A stretch of DNA of 64,000 nucleotides, from positions 15,177,115 through 15,241,114 of the forward strand of contig OX345636.1 in NCBI GenBank assembly GCA_947044365.1, in the 5' to 3' direction. Source of the stretch: Petrosia ficiformis. Taxonomy: Eukaryota > Porifera > Demospongiae > Haplosclerida > Petrosiidae. The position numbers were made by a program, and so were the translations under genes. The notes below the pieces were generated by a model that had not been told where the DNA came from, made no database searches, and saw only the letters and a list, made by a program, of their open reading frames with translations. Below, piece after piece: positions 24,479 through 36,469 of the stretch (position 1 is the stretch's first letter; each line of letters begins with the position of its first letter).

Positions 24479-24521
<43 letters not shown>

Positions 24522-25062
24522 TAAAAATACAAATAAAGTCTATTATATAGCTAGTATTAAATAAACCAAGCAAAGACCATTATAATGATGTTTTTTTTTT
24601 TACATACAGTAGCATTATTAGTAAAATTATTTATAGAAAGTATACTAAATAAATATTTATCAATTTTGAAAACAATAATAATTGTGACCGTGGATGCGAA
24701 AATCAGTCATTTGTCAAATAAGAATTTTGTCAAACGCTTATATTCAAATGCTCATTATTGAGTAATTTTGCATAGTTGGCCATTACAATTTTGTAGATGA
24801 GAAGAGCAACTATTGCTCTACCTTTATTTCAAGTTTAGTAAGTTTACTGTGTAAAATAGCTTAGAAACGAGCATTTGAATATAAGCAGTTGACAAAAATC
24901 TTATTTTACAAATGACTGATTTTCGCATCCGCGGTCACAATTATATTTATTACACATTCTTCTTCATCCTTACTACTTCAAAAGTGAGACTTGTCTTCAA
25001 GAAATTTGAGAAACATGTTCCTTTTTTGATATTATATTAACAAACAATTTGAATCATGAAAC

Positions 25063-25105
<43 letters not shown>

Positions 25106-25222
25106 TATTTATAATAATTCATTAATATTTATTCAAGTGATCACATTGGAGTCCAGTTTCAATTTGTCTTTTGTTTCTTGTGGAGTGCTATATACATGAA
25201 ATGTAATTATAATTTTAGTATA
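24299..25222. repeat. Interspersed repeat A, copy 2, with nested MITE
   Basis: This is collinear with 2293-2845 (shared CTTCCTCTGCTGGAGCA, ACAAAAACAGTGGAGC, CAAGAAATTTGAGAAACA and GTGATCACATTGGAGTCCAG). It is longer because of (ATA)n expansions at about 24485-24530 and 25067-25102 and an inserted MITE at about 24683-24940. Confidence 0.65.
24683..24940. mobile_element. MITE with about 70-bp inverted repeats (GTGACCG ends)
   Basis: The left arm starts TTGTGACCGTGGATGCGAAA. The complement of the right arm starts TTGTGACCGCGGATGCGAAA. Pairing continues through AATCAGTCATTTGT and TTATATTCAAATGCTC. AATT flanks both ends but is palindromic, so the target duplication is unresolved. The insertion is missing from repeat A copy 1. 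Confidence 0.75.
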
Positions 25223-25407
25223 CAGATGATGTCTATTCTCTATTCCACTTACAGCACTGTCTGCAGTCCTAGTGTCTGTCACTGTGTCAACCATTCAGTA
25301 TTCCAATGCCTTATCATAGTATATAATATTATTATACAATGGTTTTAATAGTAATAACTATTATATTCATTATTATAAGAAGGAAGATCTGTGTAGCCAA
25401 ACTAAAT

Positions 25408-28400
25408 ATGGCAGTCCCACATGGTTCTGGTATTGATGTGAGATTTGACGAACAGCTTTCCACACCTCAGAGATTGAGACTGGAGGTGAATAAATGGGTT
25501 ACTGTAAATAAACTAATTCGAAAGAAGGAAAAGAAAAAAGATTTGGTAGTTAGATGTTGTAAGTGTGGTAGCGCGGGGACCTGTAAACGGTGCTCGTGTG
25601 TGAAGGATAGTAAAAGATGCATGAATTGTTGCCCATGGGAGAATGGGAAGTGTGAAAATAAAGGTATCCCATTGAGTCTGAATGCTCAAAATAATGAAGA
25701 GATATTGGAGGCTGATACGGAAGTAAATAGTAAAATGATGAGGGCAATATCGAGTGAATGGCATAGTAGATGGGAAATAATTGCCTCTACACATAACAGT
25801 CAGTATATTCTCCCATCTGGAGCTGTGAGTAAAGAGTTTTTGAGGGTTTTAGCTGAGGAAATACGAAATGTGGAGAGTGGCAAGGAAATCTCAGAGAGGA
25901 TGCTAGTTTTTGCTCCTATGATGCTTCAGAAAGACAGTGTCGGGATGTTAAGAGGTTAATATCAAGAAGATTAACAATGTGGAGAGATGGGTTATTCGAA
26001 GAACTAATGTTCGAGTTTGAAAGCTGTTGTTCAGTTGGCAGTAGCAAACAAAAGAAGCGAGTTGTGAATGAAAGAGAACGAATAAATAGGATATTTACTA
26101 GATTGATGCTACGGGGTCAAGTCAAAGCTGCCATGCAATGGTTAACTGAACAGCCTAGTGGTGGGGTCTTGAAGTATAATGATGTCCTAGATGAAAGGGG
26201 AACAACCGTTCTTGATGTGTTGAAATCAAAACACCCCGATCCAAGGGAAGTAGATGAAACATATCTGGATGAGACCAGCCTTCCACCATTGATAGAAATT
26301 GACATTACAAGCTCACACATCGAAAAAGTGGCGAAAAGAATTCAAGGAAGCACTGGACCTAGTGGGACGGATGCATTACAGTGGCAACATTTTTTACTTC
26401 GACGGGGGAATGTTAGTGAGCAACTCAGAGAAGCAGTTGCAGCGCTGGCAAGACAAATAGCCAACACAGTAGTTGATTGGGAAGAGATACAAGCCCTGAT
26501 GGCCAGCAGGCTTATAGCGTTAGATAAGAACCCAGGAGTGCGTCCGATTGCTATCGGAGAGGTTTTGAGACGAATCATTAGCAAAGCTGTAGCAATGGTG
26601 ACAAGGTCAGACATTGAAAGCATGATGTGTCAAGCTGATCAGCTATGTTCAGGTGTGGGAGCTGGTATTGAAGCGGCCGTCCACTGTGTGAGAGAGTTGT
26701 TCGAAGATATGGCCAATGACGGCTGTGGGTTATTGCTAGTAGATGCTAAAAATGCCTTTAATTCTGTTAACAGATGTGCGTCCTTGTGGAATGCTCGTAT
26801 ACTGTGGCCAAGGGGAGCTAGATATCTATTCAATACATATAGAGGTTTTTCAAAATTGTGGATTTCTGGATCTTCGAAGTTTTTGTTCAGCAAGGAAGGG
26901 GTGTCACAAGGTGACCCTTTGTCAATGCTAATGTATGCTATGGCTGTATTACCACTGATTCGTCGGTTGTCTGATAGAGGCAGAAGGATTCAGAACTGGT
27001 ATGCTGACGATGCTTCATGTTTTGGGAGTTTGCAAAGCTTGAGAGAATGGCTGATATCTTTAATGGAGGTGGGATCAAAGTATGGATATTGCCCTGAACC
27101 ATCGAAGTCAGTGATTGTTGTTTCTGAGAGATTTTTGAGCGAAGCAGAACAAGTTTTCCAAGAATATGGGATTAGAGTTACTACGGGTAGCCGATTCTTG
27201 GGAGGTTTCATTGGAAGCTGTGAGGAGGTGGAGGACTTTGTTTCTGGTAGAGTGGAGGGCTGGGTTAAGTGTATAGAAAGGCTTTCAGACATTGCTAAAT
27301 CTCAACCGCAAGCAGCCTATGCAGCTTTGTCTAGATCCCTCCAATTTCAATGGTCCTTTCTGACAAGGGTAATTCCCGGCTGTGGGAATATGCTTCAAAG
27401 TATCAATCAAGCTATAAATGAGAGTTTTTGGCCAGCCTTGTTTGGCTCCTCTGTATCAAAGAATGAGTGTTTATTGTTCAGTCTCCCAACCCATAAAGGG
27501 GGTATGGGTATCCGGGATCCTGTGATGGCTGCTATGACTTGGTTCTGGAGCTGGTAACCTCATAGAAGCCATTAAAGGAAAGACAGAGTTTTCTTTAACT
27601 GATCACGTCATTAATTTGAGTGAAAGTAGGTTGGATGGTCGTTCTTGCTTAGATAGATTAGAAAGAGAATGATTTGAAGAGGTGTTTAGAGATCTGGGCA
27701 CTAGAGCAAAACGAGCTGTCTTGAGAGGAGTGAAAGGTAAAATATCCAATTGGCTAAATGTGATACCTTTATACGAGCATCAGTTTGACCTGTCCCCAGT
27801 TAAGTTTAGAGATGCGATTTCATTGAGGTATATATATGGGAGGCAGCTTCTTGGATTGCCTGCTTACTGTGATGGATGTGGAGATAACTTTCCATTCAAC
27901 ATGCGTTGGACTGCAAGAAAGGAGGATTAGTGATCCAGAGACATAATGAAATTAAAGATTCCTTGGGAGATGTGTGCGCCATGGTATTTCCAGAGGTGGT
28001 TAGGGAGGCTATTGTTAGAGAAGCAGATGAGGAAAATGGAACTGGTTCCTTGGTGGCTGATTTAGGTGTGCAATATGGCAATCGCAAATAATGGGGGCCA
28101 GTCAAGGATGTTTTGAGCACAGCAGAAAAAGCAAAGAAAAATAAATACAATGAAGCAAGTGAAGAGAGACGTGCTTCTTTTTCCCCATTTATTGTATCAA
28201 CAGATGGCTTCATGGGGCGGGAGGCAAGTTTTCTCATTAAGCATCTATCAGAAAGGCTAGCTAATAAATGGCAAAGACAATATAGTGAGGTGAAGGGTTG
28301 GTTAAAGGCTCGGTTGCTATTTTCAACTATTAGGGCAACTGGTTTATGCATCAGGGGATCAAGAGTAAAATGGAGAAGTGTTGGTATAGTTGACGGGGCT

Positions 28401-28427
28401 GATTTACCAGTCCACGAGGTCAACTAA
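25408..28427 (+). pseudogene. Retroelement ORF: Cys-rich N-term, reverse transcriptase, zinc and C-terminal domains
   Basis: It begins MAVPHGSGIDVRF and carries a CXC-like Cys cluster (CCKCGSAGTCKRCSC, CMNCC). A frameshift near 25938 leads into the RT region (25977-27557) with VRPIAIGEVLRR, LLLVDAKNAFNSVNR, GVSQGDPLSM and YADDAS. A shift near 27540, a TGA near 27672, another shift near 27895 and TAA at 28089 follow. The tail keeps CDGC plus QHALDCKKGGLVIQRHNE (zinc-like) and LCIRGSRVKWRS. Related proteins have a segment after DLGV that resembles a nuclease core; here it seems deleted at 28075-28095. The class is unsettled. A 12-base A run at 28550 supports retroposition. Confidence 0.85.
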
Positions 28428-28562
28428 TTGTCTCAGTTATTAATTTGTTTTACTTTCCTAATTGACAACTTTATTACCTTTGTTTTTATTTCACTTTTGC
28501 TTTCCTTGTATAACTACTATGAAATATCATTATACATATTATTATCGTTAAAAAAAAAAAAT
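28428..28562 (+). other. Retroelement 3' UTR and poly-A run
   Basis: About 120 bp of T-rich sequence follows the ORF stop and ends in GTT plus twelve A residues (28550-28561). This is a plausible 3' end for an element copied from polyadenylated RNA. Confidence 0.5.
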
Positions 28563-28898
28563 TAATAAATTATTATAAGAATGTATTTGCTCACAAACGT
28601 TATTACTATGCTTATGATTCCAATGCAACAAGTACTTCCACCTTTTCAGCTTCCATGTTCCGAGTATACAAATGCGCATACGTAATTAAATTCCACTTAG
28701 GAAAATGGCGTCCAATTCGAGATCAAATCTTTGTAGTCGTTGAGACTGTCTACTTTCATATTATCTGAAGATATCATCTCTATACTTTAAGACCAGAATT
28801 TTACTATAAATGCCACTGGACTGGTGCTAGAATCATTGTGATATTTCAACAAGCAAAAAAATGATTTGTCTGGAAAATAATATTATTATTAGCTATAT

Positions 28899-30160
28899 TA
28901 ACAGTTAAACTTAGCAGTTTCATTAATTAAGAAAGTTAACATATATCAAGGTTGTAGTCTTTTCCATGGGCGGATGCTACTCCAATCAGTTTCTAGTCTT
29001 GCAAGCTTCTTGCTGCATACAATCTGGTTCCATTCTGTATTTTTTGGAAGCCACACCCACCCAGGGGTATAATTATTGGGCCTAAATGTTTTCACTGATT
29101 GTTTGTTGGTGGTGGAGGGGGCGGTGGGTGGGAAACAATGGCGGGGTAACTGTCAGAGAAAGATCGGAGTTTGATAGTGTCTAGAAAGGTAAATTTTATG
29201 GTTTCAGTGAAAAGCTATAGAATTCAGCTTTCTTCAGCCTCTTGTAACTATAAAAGTAAAATGAATTTTCAGAAAACGGCTCTATTTGTTTCCTCAAAAT
29301 ACATTGTACTTGGTGCACGCCATGATTGGTGGGCGTGGCTTTCGTGGTTTTGTACTTATTGCGATTGGAAAAATGGCGATTTTAACCATATTTCTTCAAT
29401 TACAGGACAACATAAAGCTGATCAGAAGATATGAAGGTTGCTATTACACCAGGTTAGAGTCATATTATATAATATTCTATTTTGAAACTGATTGGAGTCG
29501 CATCCGCCCACTCCCTAGTGCCACCTTAATATATGTTAACTTTCTTAATTAATGATACTGCTAAGTTTAACTGTTAAGGTGGTACTAGGGAGTGGGTGGA
29601 TGCGACTCCAATCACTTTCAAAATACAATATAATATAATATGAGTAAAATTGGATGTAATACCAAAGGCTTCATATCTTGTAATCACCTTTATAGTGTCC
29701 TGGAATTGATAAAACATATATAAAATCTCCATTTTTCCAATTAACATAAGTACAAAACCACGAAAGCCAGGCCCACCATACATGGCGTGCATCAAGTACA
29801 ATGCATTTTGAGAAAACAAATAGAGCCGTTTTCTGCAAATTCATTTTACTTTTATAGTTACAAGAGGCTGAAGAAAGCTGAATTCTGTAGCTTTTCACTG
29901 AAACCATAAAATTGACCTTTCTAGACACTATCAAACTCCGATCTTTCTCAGAGAGCAACTACAGTTACCCCGCCATTGTTTCCCACCCACCGCCCCCTCC
30001 ACCACAAAAATAAACTATCAGTGAAAACATTTAGGCCCAATAATTATACCCCCGGGTGGGTGTGGCTTCCAAACAATACAGAATTGAACCAGATTGTATG
30101 CAGCAAGAAGCTGGCAAGACTAGAAACTGATTGGAGTAGCATCCGCCCATGGAAGATTTT
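28899..30160. repeat. 1.2-kb interleaved inverted repeat (F-A-F'-A')
   Basis: Arm A (about 28956-29527) is inverted at 29577-30158, with GGGCGGATGCTACTCCAATC on the outside and GGGAGTGGG.GGATGCGACTCC on the inside. The 50-bp spacer (29528-29576) is the inverse of the 50-bp left flank F (28899-28951). Each arm has its own terminal inverted repeats. A partial third copy of A is at 49307-49707. Short open frames inside are not coding genes. Confidence 0.85.
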
Positions 30161-30560
30161 GCCAGTTTTGCTACTTGCCAGTTAGAGACCTTAGATGATC
30201 TCTAACTGTCTAAAAGATGTTAACGTTGTTAGTCATAAAAACACTAGATATCAAAAGATATGTGTTATTAAGACTTGTCTCTATAATTTCAGCAGAGATT
30301 TGAGCTCATCACTTGCAATTGAAATGTATGGGTGGCCATTTTTTTCCCATACCATCTCTACATAGAGAGTACTACTCTGATAAAGCAAAACACATAGAGT
30401 TATACTTTTGTAGGGTTTTATGGAAGTGGATTGTTTAATTTTGGGTTGTATGTTATCCTCCTTGTTTGGATACTTATTATGTTTTGATGTCCTTATATCT
30501 TCTTCCATTTTTATTGAGAATGTTTTTTATTATTCTTGTTTTTGTGAGTATTTTTTGTAG

Positions 30561-30621
30561 ATAGTTTATATACTTAACCCTTAGAGACATCAGTCCTCTA
30601 AGGGTTAAGTATATAAACTAT
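30561..30621. repeat. Perfect palindrome, 26-bp arms, 9-nt loop
   Basis: Arm 30561-30586 (ATAGTTTATATACTTAACCC then TTAGAG) is exactly complementary to 30596-30621. The core is TTAACCCTTAGAG with its inverse, the same ends as the piggyBac-like MITEs, with just ACATCAGTC between. Pairing extends 11 or more bp beyond the TTAA on both sides. Confidence 0.95.
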
Positions 30622-30929
30622 TATACATAAGACTATCACACATACCTTATAGAAAAAAACTAATGTTGACTGGTTGATTATAACTTGAAGGAGTGATTCG
30701 GGATAATAAACTGTAGATACGGTAAACACAGAGTAGAAATGTACACAAAATTATAATTATGAATATCAGGAAATATCAAAGTTGAATGTACAATATCACT
30801 AGTCAAATATTATAAGTGTATATAAATTATATATGATGAATATTTCTACAAATTAATAAATTATAAATAAATTCAGTCACATGATCACATTATTAACTAA
30901 TAACTGTATATACATGTACTCAATACATT

Positions 30930-31549
30930 GCAATACATTACAATACAAAACATGTACATGTCTATACATATAACTGTACATGTAAAATACAACATGAATA
31001 GATATACAATATTATGTTTTGTATGACTATTACCATACCTAAAGTATTCAATGAAGAAAGTACATGTAGTTATGACCAGATCAGTCTGTCCAGATGTATG
31101 CTTTCAAAACTGTATAGATACAATGATACAGGAAATATATATAAATTATATACAGTACAGGACATATACAATACAAACATTTACATGTACAACACAACAT
31201 GTACATGATATACAGCACTATGTTTTGTATGCTATTACCTTACCTTAATTATAGCAATGAACTATCAGTTTGAAGAGAGTAGTTATGTCCTGATCAGTTC
31301 ATCCAGATGTATGCTTCCAAAACTGTAGAGACATAATTTATGATACAGGAAACAAATGTATATCACATTATGATAAACAAAATTAATGATTTGATTTCCA
31401 TTTCATTATCATATATCAGATCTCACTTTGTTTTATATTGATGTGTTACATGACTATAATTGTATTATTCCAAGTTATGATTAAATCTCACCTAGTGATT
31501 CCACTAAACTATCTATCAACTCTTGTACTTAAAGTTACAATGCATATGT
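30930..31549 (-). repeat. NLR 3' flank duplication block, gene 2
   Basis: It matches 4780-5560 downstream of NLR 1 and is also internally doubled (about 30960-31150 and 31195-31400). No coding sequence was seen. Confidence 0.7.
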
Positions 31550-34500
31550 TCAGTTATATAACAACTTACATTCATCTTTACTCTTGTACATCACTCTATC
31601 TACAGGATAGGAATATAATGAGAGGTAGTCTTGATATCCGTCTGATAATACTAGTTTAATATTATTCTTCATTACAGCATCAGCTAATACTTTAGCACCA
31701 TCTTGTCCCATTCTACCATCCCTGTCAAATATTCTTATCTCTTCTAAATTGTTATTAACAAGTGAATCAGCAAGGTATTTAGCTGTTTGAAGATCAATAT
31801 TTTGATAAATAGTCACATAGTTTATTGCTTGATTCAGTCTGAGAAGATCATTTAACACACGACAGTCTGTGACATTATCCCATAAGATTAATGATTGTAC
31901 TGAACTATTATATGATAGTCCTTTTATAATAGTTTCAGTTACACCATCCCCTTGATTACGCCCCAGTGTTAATTTAGTAATACCTGTATTGTATTGTAAC
32001 CCTTCAGCTACTACTTCAGCTACTTCCATAGATTTAGTACAATGAACTAGTTCGATTTCTCTCAAAGTTGTATTCTTAATTAGCACTTGTTTTAGTGACA
32101 TAGCCTCTTCTCTATCTGCAACATTTATCACCTTTAGTGAAGTTAATGAAGAATTCGTGCTTATAAGTTCTAATCCCAACAATTCAAAGTTAATCAGTGT
32201 TAATGTTTTTAGACTCTTACTTTGTTGTATCCCTTTAAATAACTCTCTCCTCATACTAAAAGAAATGGAATGCTCCTCATTTGGAGGACAGTTAAAATGA
32301 TGCAATTTGCCTTTCAATGTCAAACGTGTGAGGTTTATATTTTTATTCAGGATTGTTTTCAATGCTTGGGCTCCTTCTATATTAGTCATGATATCCCATA
32401 ACTCTAATGAAACTATTGACTTATTTTGTGATATTCCTTCTGGTGATAGGTTCATCAAACCACACTTACTCAAGGTCAGTGATTTTAATGTTGTTGTTTG
32501 TCTTGGTCCATTACATACTATATGACTTGAATCATCTATAACAATACCTGTAAAATGTAATGTTTCTAAGCAAGTCATCAGATGAAGTGAAGAAAAAAGT
32601 GGAATGCAAGTAAGTTTTGAATTGTAATCAGCAAGTTCAAATGTTTCTAGTTTGGGACAATATCTGTGTAGATGAGAAAGCTCATCACAACAGGTATAAT
32701 TGTCATCAGTATATGATTTTGATTGAGTTAAGTCGCTATTAGTGTAAGAAAAAGATGATCCAGAAACAGAAAGTCTAGAGAGTGCTTTTGTGTGTTTTTC
32801 AAGTTGAAATAGCAATTGAAAACATTGAGAAAAGTCAGTAACTTCACTAATTGTTAAATCATCAATCATTCCTCCCATACTACTACTAGATGTACTACTG
32901 ATCATTGATTGTAATAAATGATTGTTATAATCAGAAATCTTCCACTTTGCTGTGGAGGAACTGTGAGATATACAATATCCAGTAACGTAACCTTGAAGTT
33001 TGGAATTAATGTCAATTTGATACTGGTTCTCTTTTAATGCTGTTGAAATATATTCCGGATTTTGTGACTCAAACAGTAAGTAAAGAATATTATGATTTAC
33101 TGAAGATTTCATGCCAACAAAAATGTTTTCAAGTGGTGTTCCTACAACTCCTGTTAATCCTCCATAGAAGTGTAACACTGGCCAGTGAATATTACTCTTT
33201 TTGTGGCTATATTTATCTTCAGCCCAAAAATGTCCATAAATATATTCTTCCACTGGTAATGGACCTGTTTCTGTAAAAAGAGGAGACACTTTCTCAGATG
33301 AAAGTTTAGACCAGTAGAGAGCAGCAAGATACTCTTGAAGCGTCAAGTGAAGGAAACTGTATGAAACAGACTTAGACTTACGAGATTCACAGTCCTTTAT
33401 CCTCTGCATTAGACCCAGTGTGTTATGTGTGAGATTGTCAAATACATATTCTTGCTCTCTAATACCTTTCGCTGCTAGCTCAGCAAGTCTCATTAGGTCA
33501 TCATACACATCTTGTGGTAAGTCTGTTAGTTCTTGAACACAGAGTTCCTGTAGTCCATATACAGGATGATCGTCAAGATATCGTTCTAGTAGTGAGTGAA
33601 TGAAACGAGTGTAGAGTTGTGTGATTGTTTTTGGTGCAAACTCTTTCTTTCCTTTCCTCCAATATGTCTGGCACAAGTCAGTCACTAATGCACAATGAAG
33701 AGGAATATACATGGCTTTATATATGAATGGATGAGATGATATATATGACTGGAAATTTTTCAACATGTCTGGAGTATCACAAAATTTACACTTAACATAT
33801 TCATCAATGTCATTATCACTAAACCCAACCACTTCAATATGTTCATGAAGCTGTTCCCTGAACTCAACAGGAAGTTCTTGTGTAGCTAAAGGACGACTGG
33901 TTACAAGTAAAGTCGTAGCTGGTAAGAGTCTTCTAACTAGTAATCGTTGAAAAACTGATTTTCGTTGCTTCTGCTTTTCTGAAAGCTCATCATATCCATC
34001 AAATATTATCATAACACGATTTCCATGTGCTCTCTTTATGTAGTCTAACTCACTCCTAAACTGTTCATCAGGATCAAGAAGCTGTTCTAAATTACTTGAT
34101 TCTCTTGCATCGACATCACGAAGTTGTATTAATACTACAACATCCCATTGTTGTAGTAGTCTATTTTCTCCCCATCCCTTACAAAGTTCCCATACTAATG
34201 TTGTCTTTCCTACACCAGGATCACCTTCAATAAGTATGTTACGAGGAAGTTTTTCACTCTTCTTCACTTCAGCTATTTGTTCAATATTTAAAGATTTTCT
34301 TCGTTGTACATACCTTGTTAAATTTCCATGAAGCTTATCTGTCATTCCTTCTACTCTCTCTTCTTTATTTTCTCTTTGTTTGTGTACAAGTTCTAAATTT
34401 ATAAACTTTCTGATTGATGGATTTGGTTCCTTGAAATAGGTAGGAAATTCTGTTGTTTGATAACGAGCCTTCTGGTAGTTTCTATATAATCTTATCTCAT

Positions 34501-34605
34501 GAGGATCAGAGATCATGTGTGTTCTGTACATAACAGTGGATGATTGTGGAGGGGTTGGTTGACCATTAGTGGATTTAATAGAGGAAGAGCATTCACTAAC
34601 AGTAT
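31550..34605 (-). CDS. NLR gene 2, exon 2: NACHT NTPase and LRRs
   Basis: This is a second NACHT-LRR receptor. The exon starts after GTTCTTTTAG at 34605 in phase 1. With the CARD-like exon it totals 3381 nt, divisible by three, giving 1126 aa. It opens DTVSECSSSIKSTNGQ, then the MYRTHMISDPHE pre-NACHT block, Walker A GDPGVGKTT, Walker B VMIIFDGYDEL, LLVTSRPLA and FLHLTLQEYLAAL. All are intact and very close to NLR 1. The LRR region is shorter, with one 80-aa unit (EEAMSLKQVLIKNTTLREIE) where NLR 1 has about five. The long Ser/basic linker of NLR 1 is absent: homology stops about at the splice acceptor. The product is probably a cytosolic sensor signalling through its CARD-like module. Confidence 0.93.
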
Positions 34606-34654
34606 CTAAAAGAACAGTATTATTTTTTACTAATAATGATGTATCTGTGGACTG

Positions 34655-35030
34655 CTACATGTATATTATAAGTAACTAATAAAGTTATTATGGGTAGATT
34701 TGTTTTGATCAATGACTACTAACATGAATATTATAAGTATCTAAATAAGGATATTATGGGTGGATTTGTTTTTATCAATGAATAAATGGCAGCTAACATG
34801 AATATAACAAGTACCTAATAAGGATATTATGGCCATGGGTGGATTTGTTTCTATCAATGAATAAATGGCTACTAACATGAATATTATAAGTATCTAAATA
34901 AGGATATTATGGGTGGATTTGTTTTGATCAATGAATAAATGGTTGCTAACATGAATATTATAAATATCTAATAAGGATATTTATATTATGGGTGAATTTG
35001 TTTTGATCAATGCCGGATAAATGGATGCTA
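34655..35030. repeat. Minisatellite in NLR gene 2 intron, about 70-bp unit
   Basis: Five or so copies of a unit with AACATGAATATTATAAGTAT, GGATATTATGGGTGGATTTG and CAATGAATAAATGG, with small indels. It lies within the 3943-bp intron (34606-38548). Confidence 0.8.
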
Positions 35031-35039
35031 TCATTGTAG

Positions 35040-36465
35040 TAGTTAGTTAATTGTATGCAATTATTAATAATTAGGCACATGGTTTGTGGTTGACAACACT
35101 TTATGGTTTCAGTTCTTTGCTATTGCATATCTGAGTTAGACATTTTAGTCTATTGAGTAATTTGAGTTATAAGTTATTGATAAACTTATACAATCATGAA
35201 TACTATAAGTATATACCTAATAAGGATATTATTTGTTTTGATGGATGAATAAATGGACTGCTTCAAAAATATTAAAGATTAATAATTAACATTTCGACCA
35301 TGTGTAAGGATATCAAAACCAAAAAACACACGAACAAGATTGGGATGATACCTTAGCAACAAAATTAAACCAAACCACTTACATACAACAACTCATAGGC
35401 GTATCTAGCAGGCTGGGCCGTAGCCCAGGCAATAGCAGTGGAACCCCTCTTATCTAGGCAGTGTGGGACCAAGAGGCACTCTTATCTTTGAAACTGCCTG
35501 TAACTTCAAAGCAGCTAAACTCCTAATTACAGAATTGTGGTCCATGTTTACAGTTACATATCACTTGATATCAGTGTCGTAGATATTTTTATTAAAAAAT
35601 GGTGCACTGTAGGTGCGAAATTTTTTCATTATTTATTCATGAGAGGTGTGCCCAAAATTAATTACTATTGTTGGTATTATTAATTTCCGAGAAGCGAGTT
35701 TTATTACCCGCGATGAAATCATCTCTAACACAGAGAGAATCTTCTTGTTATAAAACGAGTTACTTCTTGTTATAATTTTATTAAACAAAGTGAACTTATG
35801 TTTTATAACAAGAAGTAACTCGTTTTATAACAAGAAGTAACTGGAAGCTTCATAGCAGTCCATCCCCACTGTTTGACATTTAAGATGGGCCCCAGCGCTG
35901 TTCCTGACAAACAGGGGGGGGGGGGGGTCTGGGGTGCGCAGCCCCCAGTTTAGGAAATTATCCTAGTTATCGGTAGGGTTATCATCAGAACAGGTTGAGG
36001 CCTGTTGTTAGACATAATTCTTGGCAGCTGCTAGGCAGTACAACAAAGCTAGTCTTTGCCAGTACTTTAAGGGTTATATTTTCAGTACCGGTACCGGTAC
36101 TCTGAATTTTGTGCTTCTGGAACCGGTAGCGATACTTTAAGGGTTGCATTTTTGGTACCGGTACTGGTACTCTAGCCACAGCCATTATACTTTCAACTAA
36201 GATTGTGATGTCTTGCCAGATTCACTCTAGCGAAGGGGCTGGCCCGCGAGACTAGGCTTGAATCTTCTTGACTGACTTGTGGTTTCAATTCTGTCACTAG
36301 AAAGTTTGGTCGTGCTTCAACTTATAAAAGAAAATTCCAGAAAAGCTTTTTTTTACAGGCTGCTAAAAGGACAACTATGGAATACAACAAGTAGATTAAC
36401 ATTCAGTTATATGACAGTTATTATGTAATGAGATTTTGTAAAGACACATCTCACTCATAGCTACA
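35040..36465 (-). other. NLR gene 2 intron, repeats only
   Basis: Inside the intron. It holds AACAAGAAGTAACTCGTTTTAT repeats near 35740-35840, a G-run with the motif CCCCAGTTTAGG near 35910-35950 (also inverted near 22000), and two tandem blocks rich in GGTACCGGTACC at 36068-36175. No exon was recognised. Confidence 0.5.
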
Positions 36466-36469
36466 GCTA

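Noticed and set aside
25513..27292. Several minus-strand open frames in the reverse transcriptase element
   Set aside because: Shadows of the RT coding strand; no independent motifs.
28899..30160. Several 60-95 codon frames in the inverted repeat
   Set aside because: The same frames recur in both arms and in the 49.3-kb copy as repeat translation. No domain, and indels between copies are not frame-preserving.
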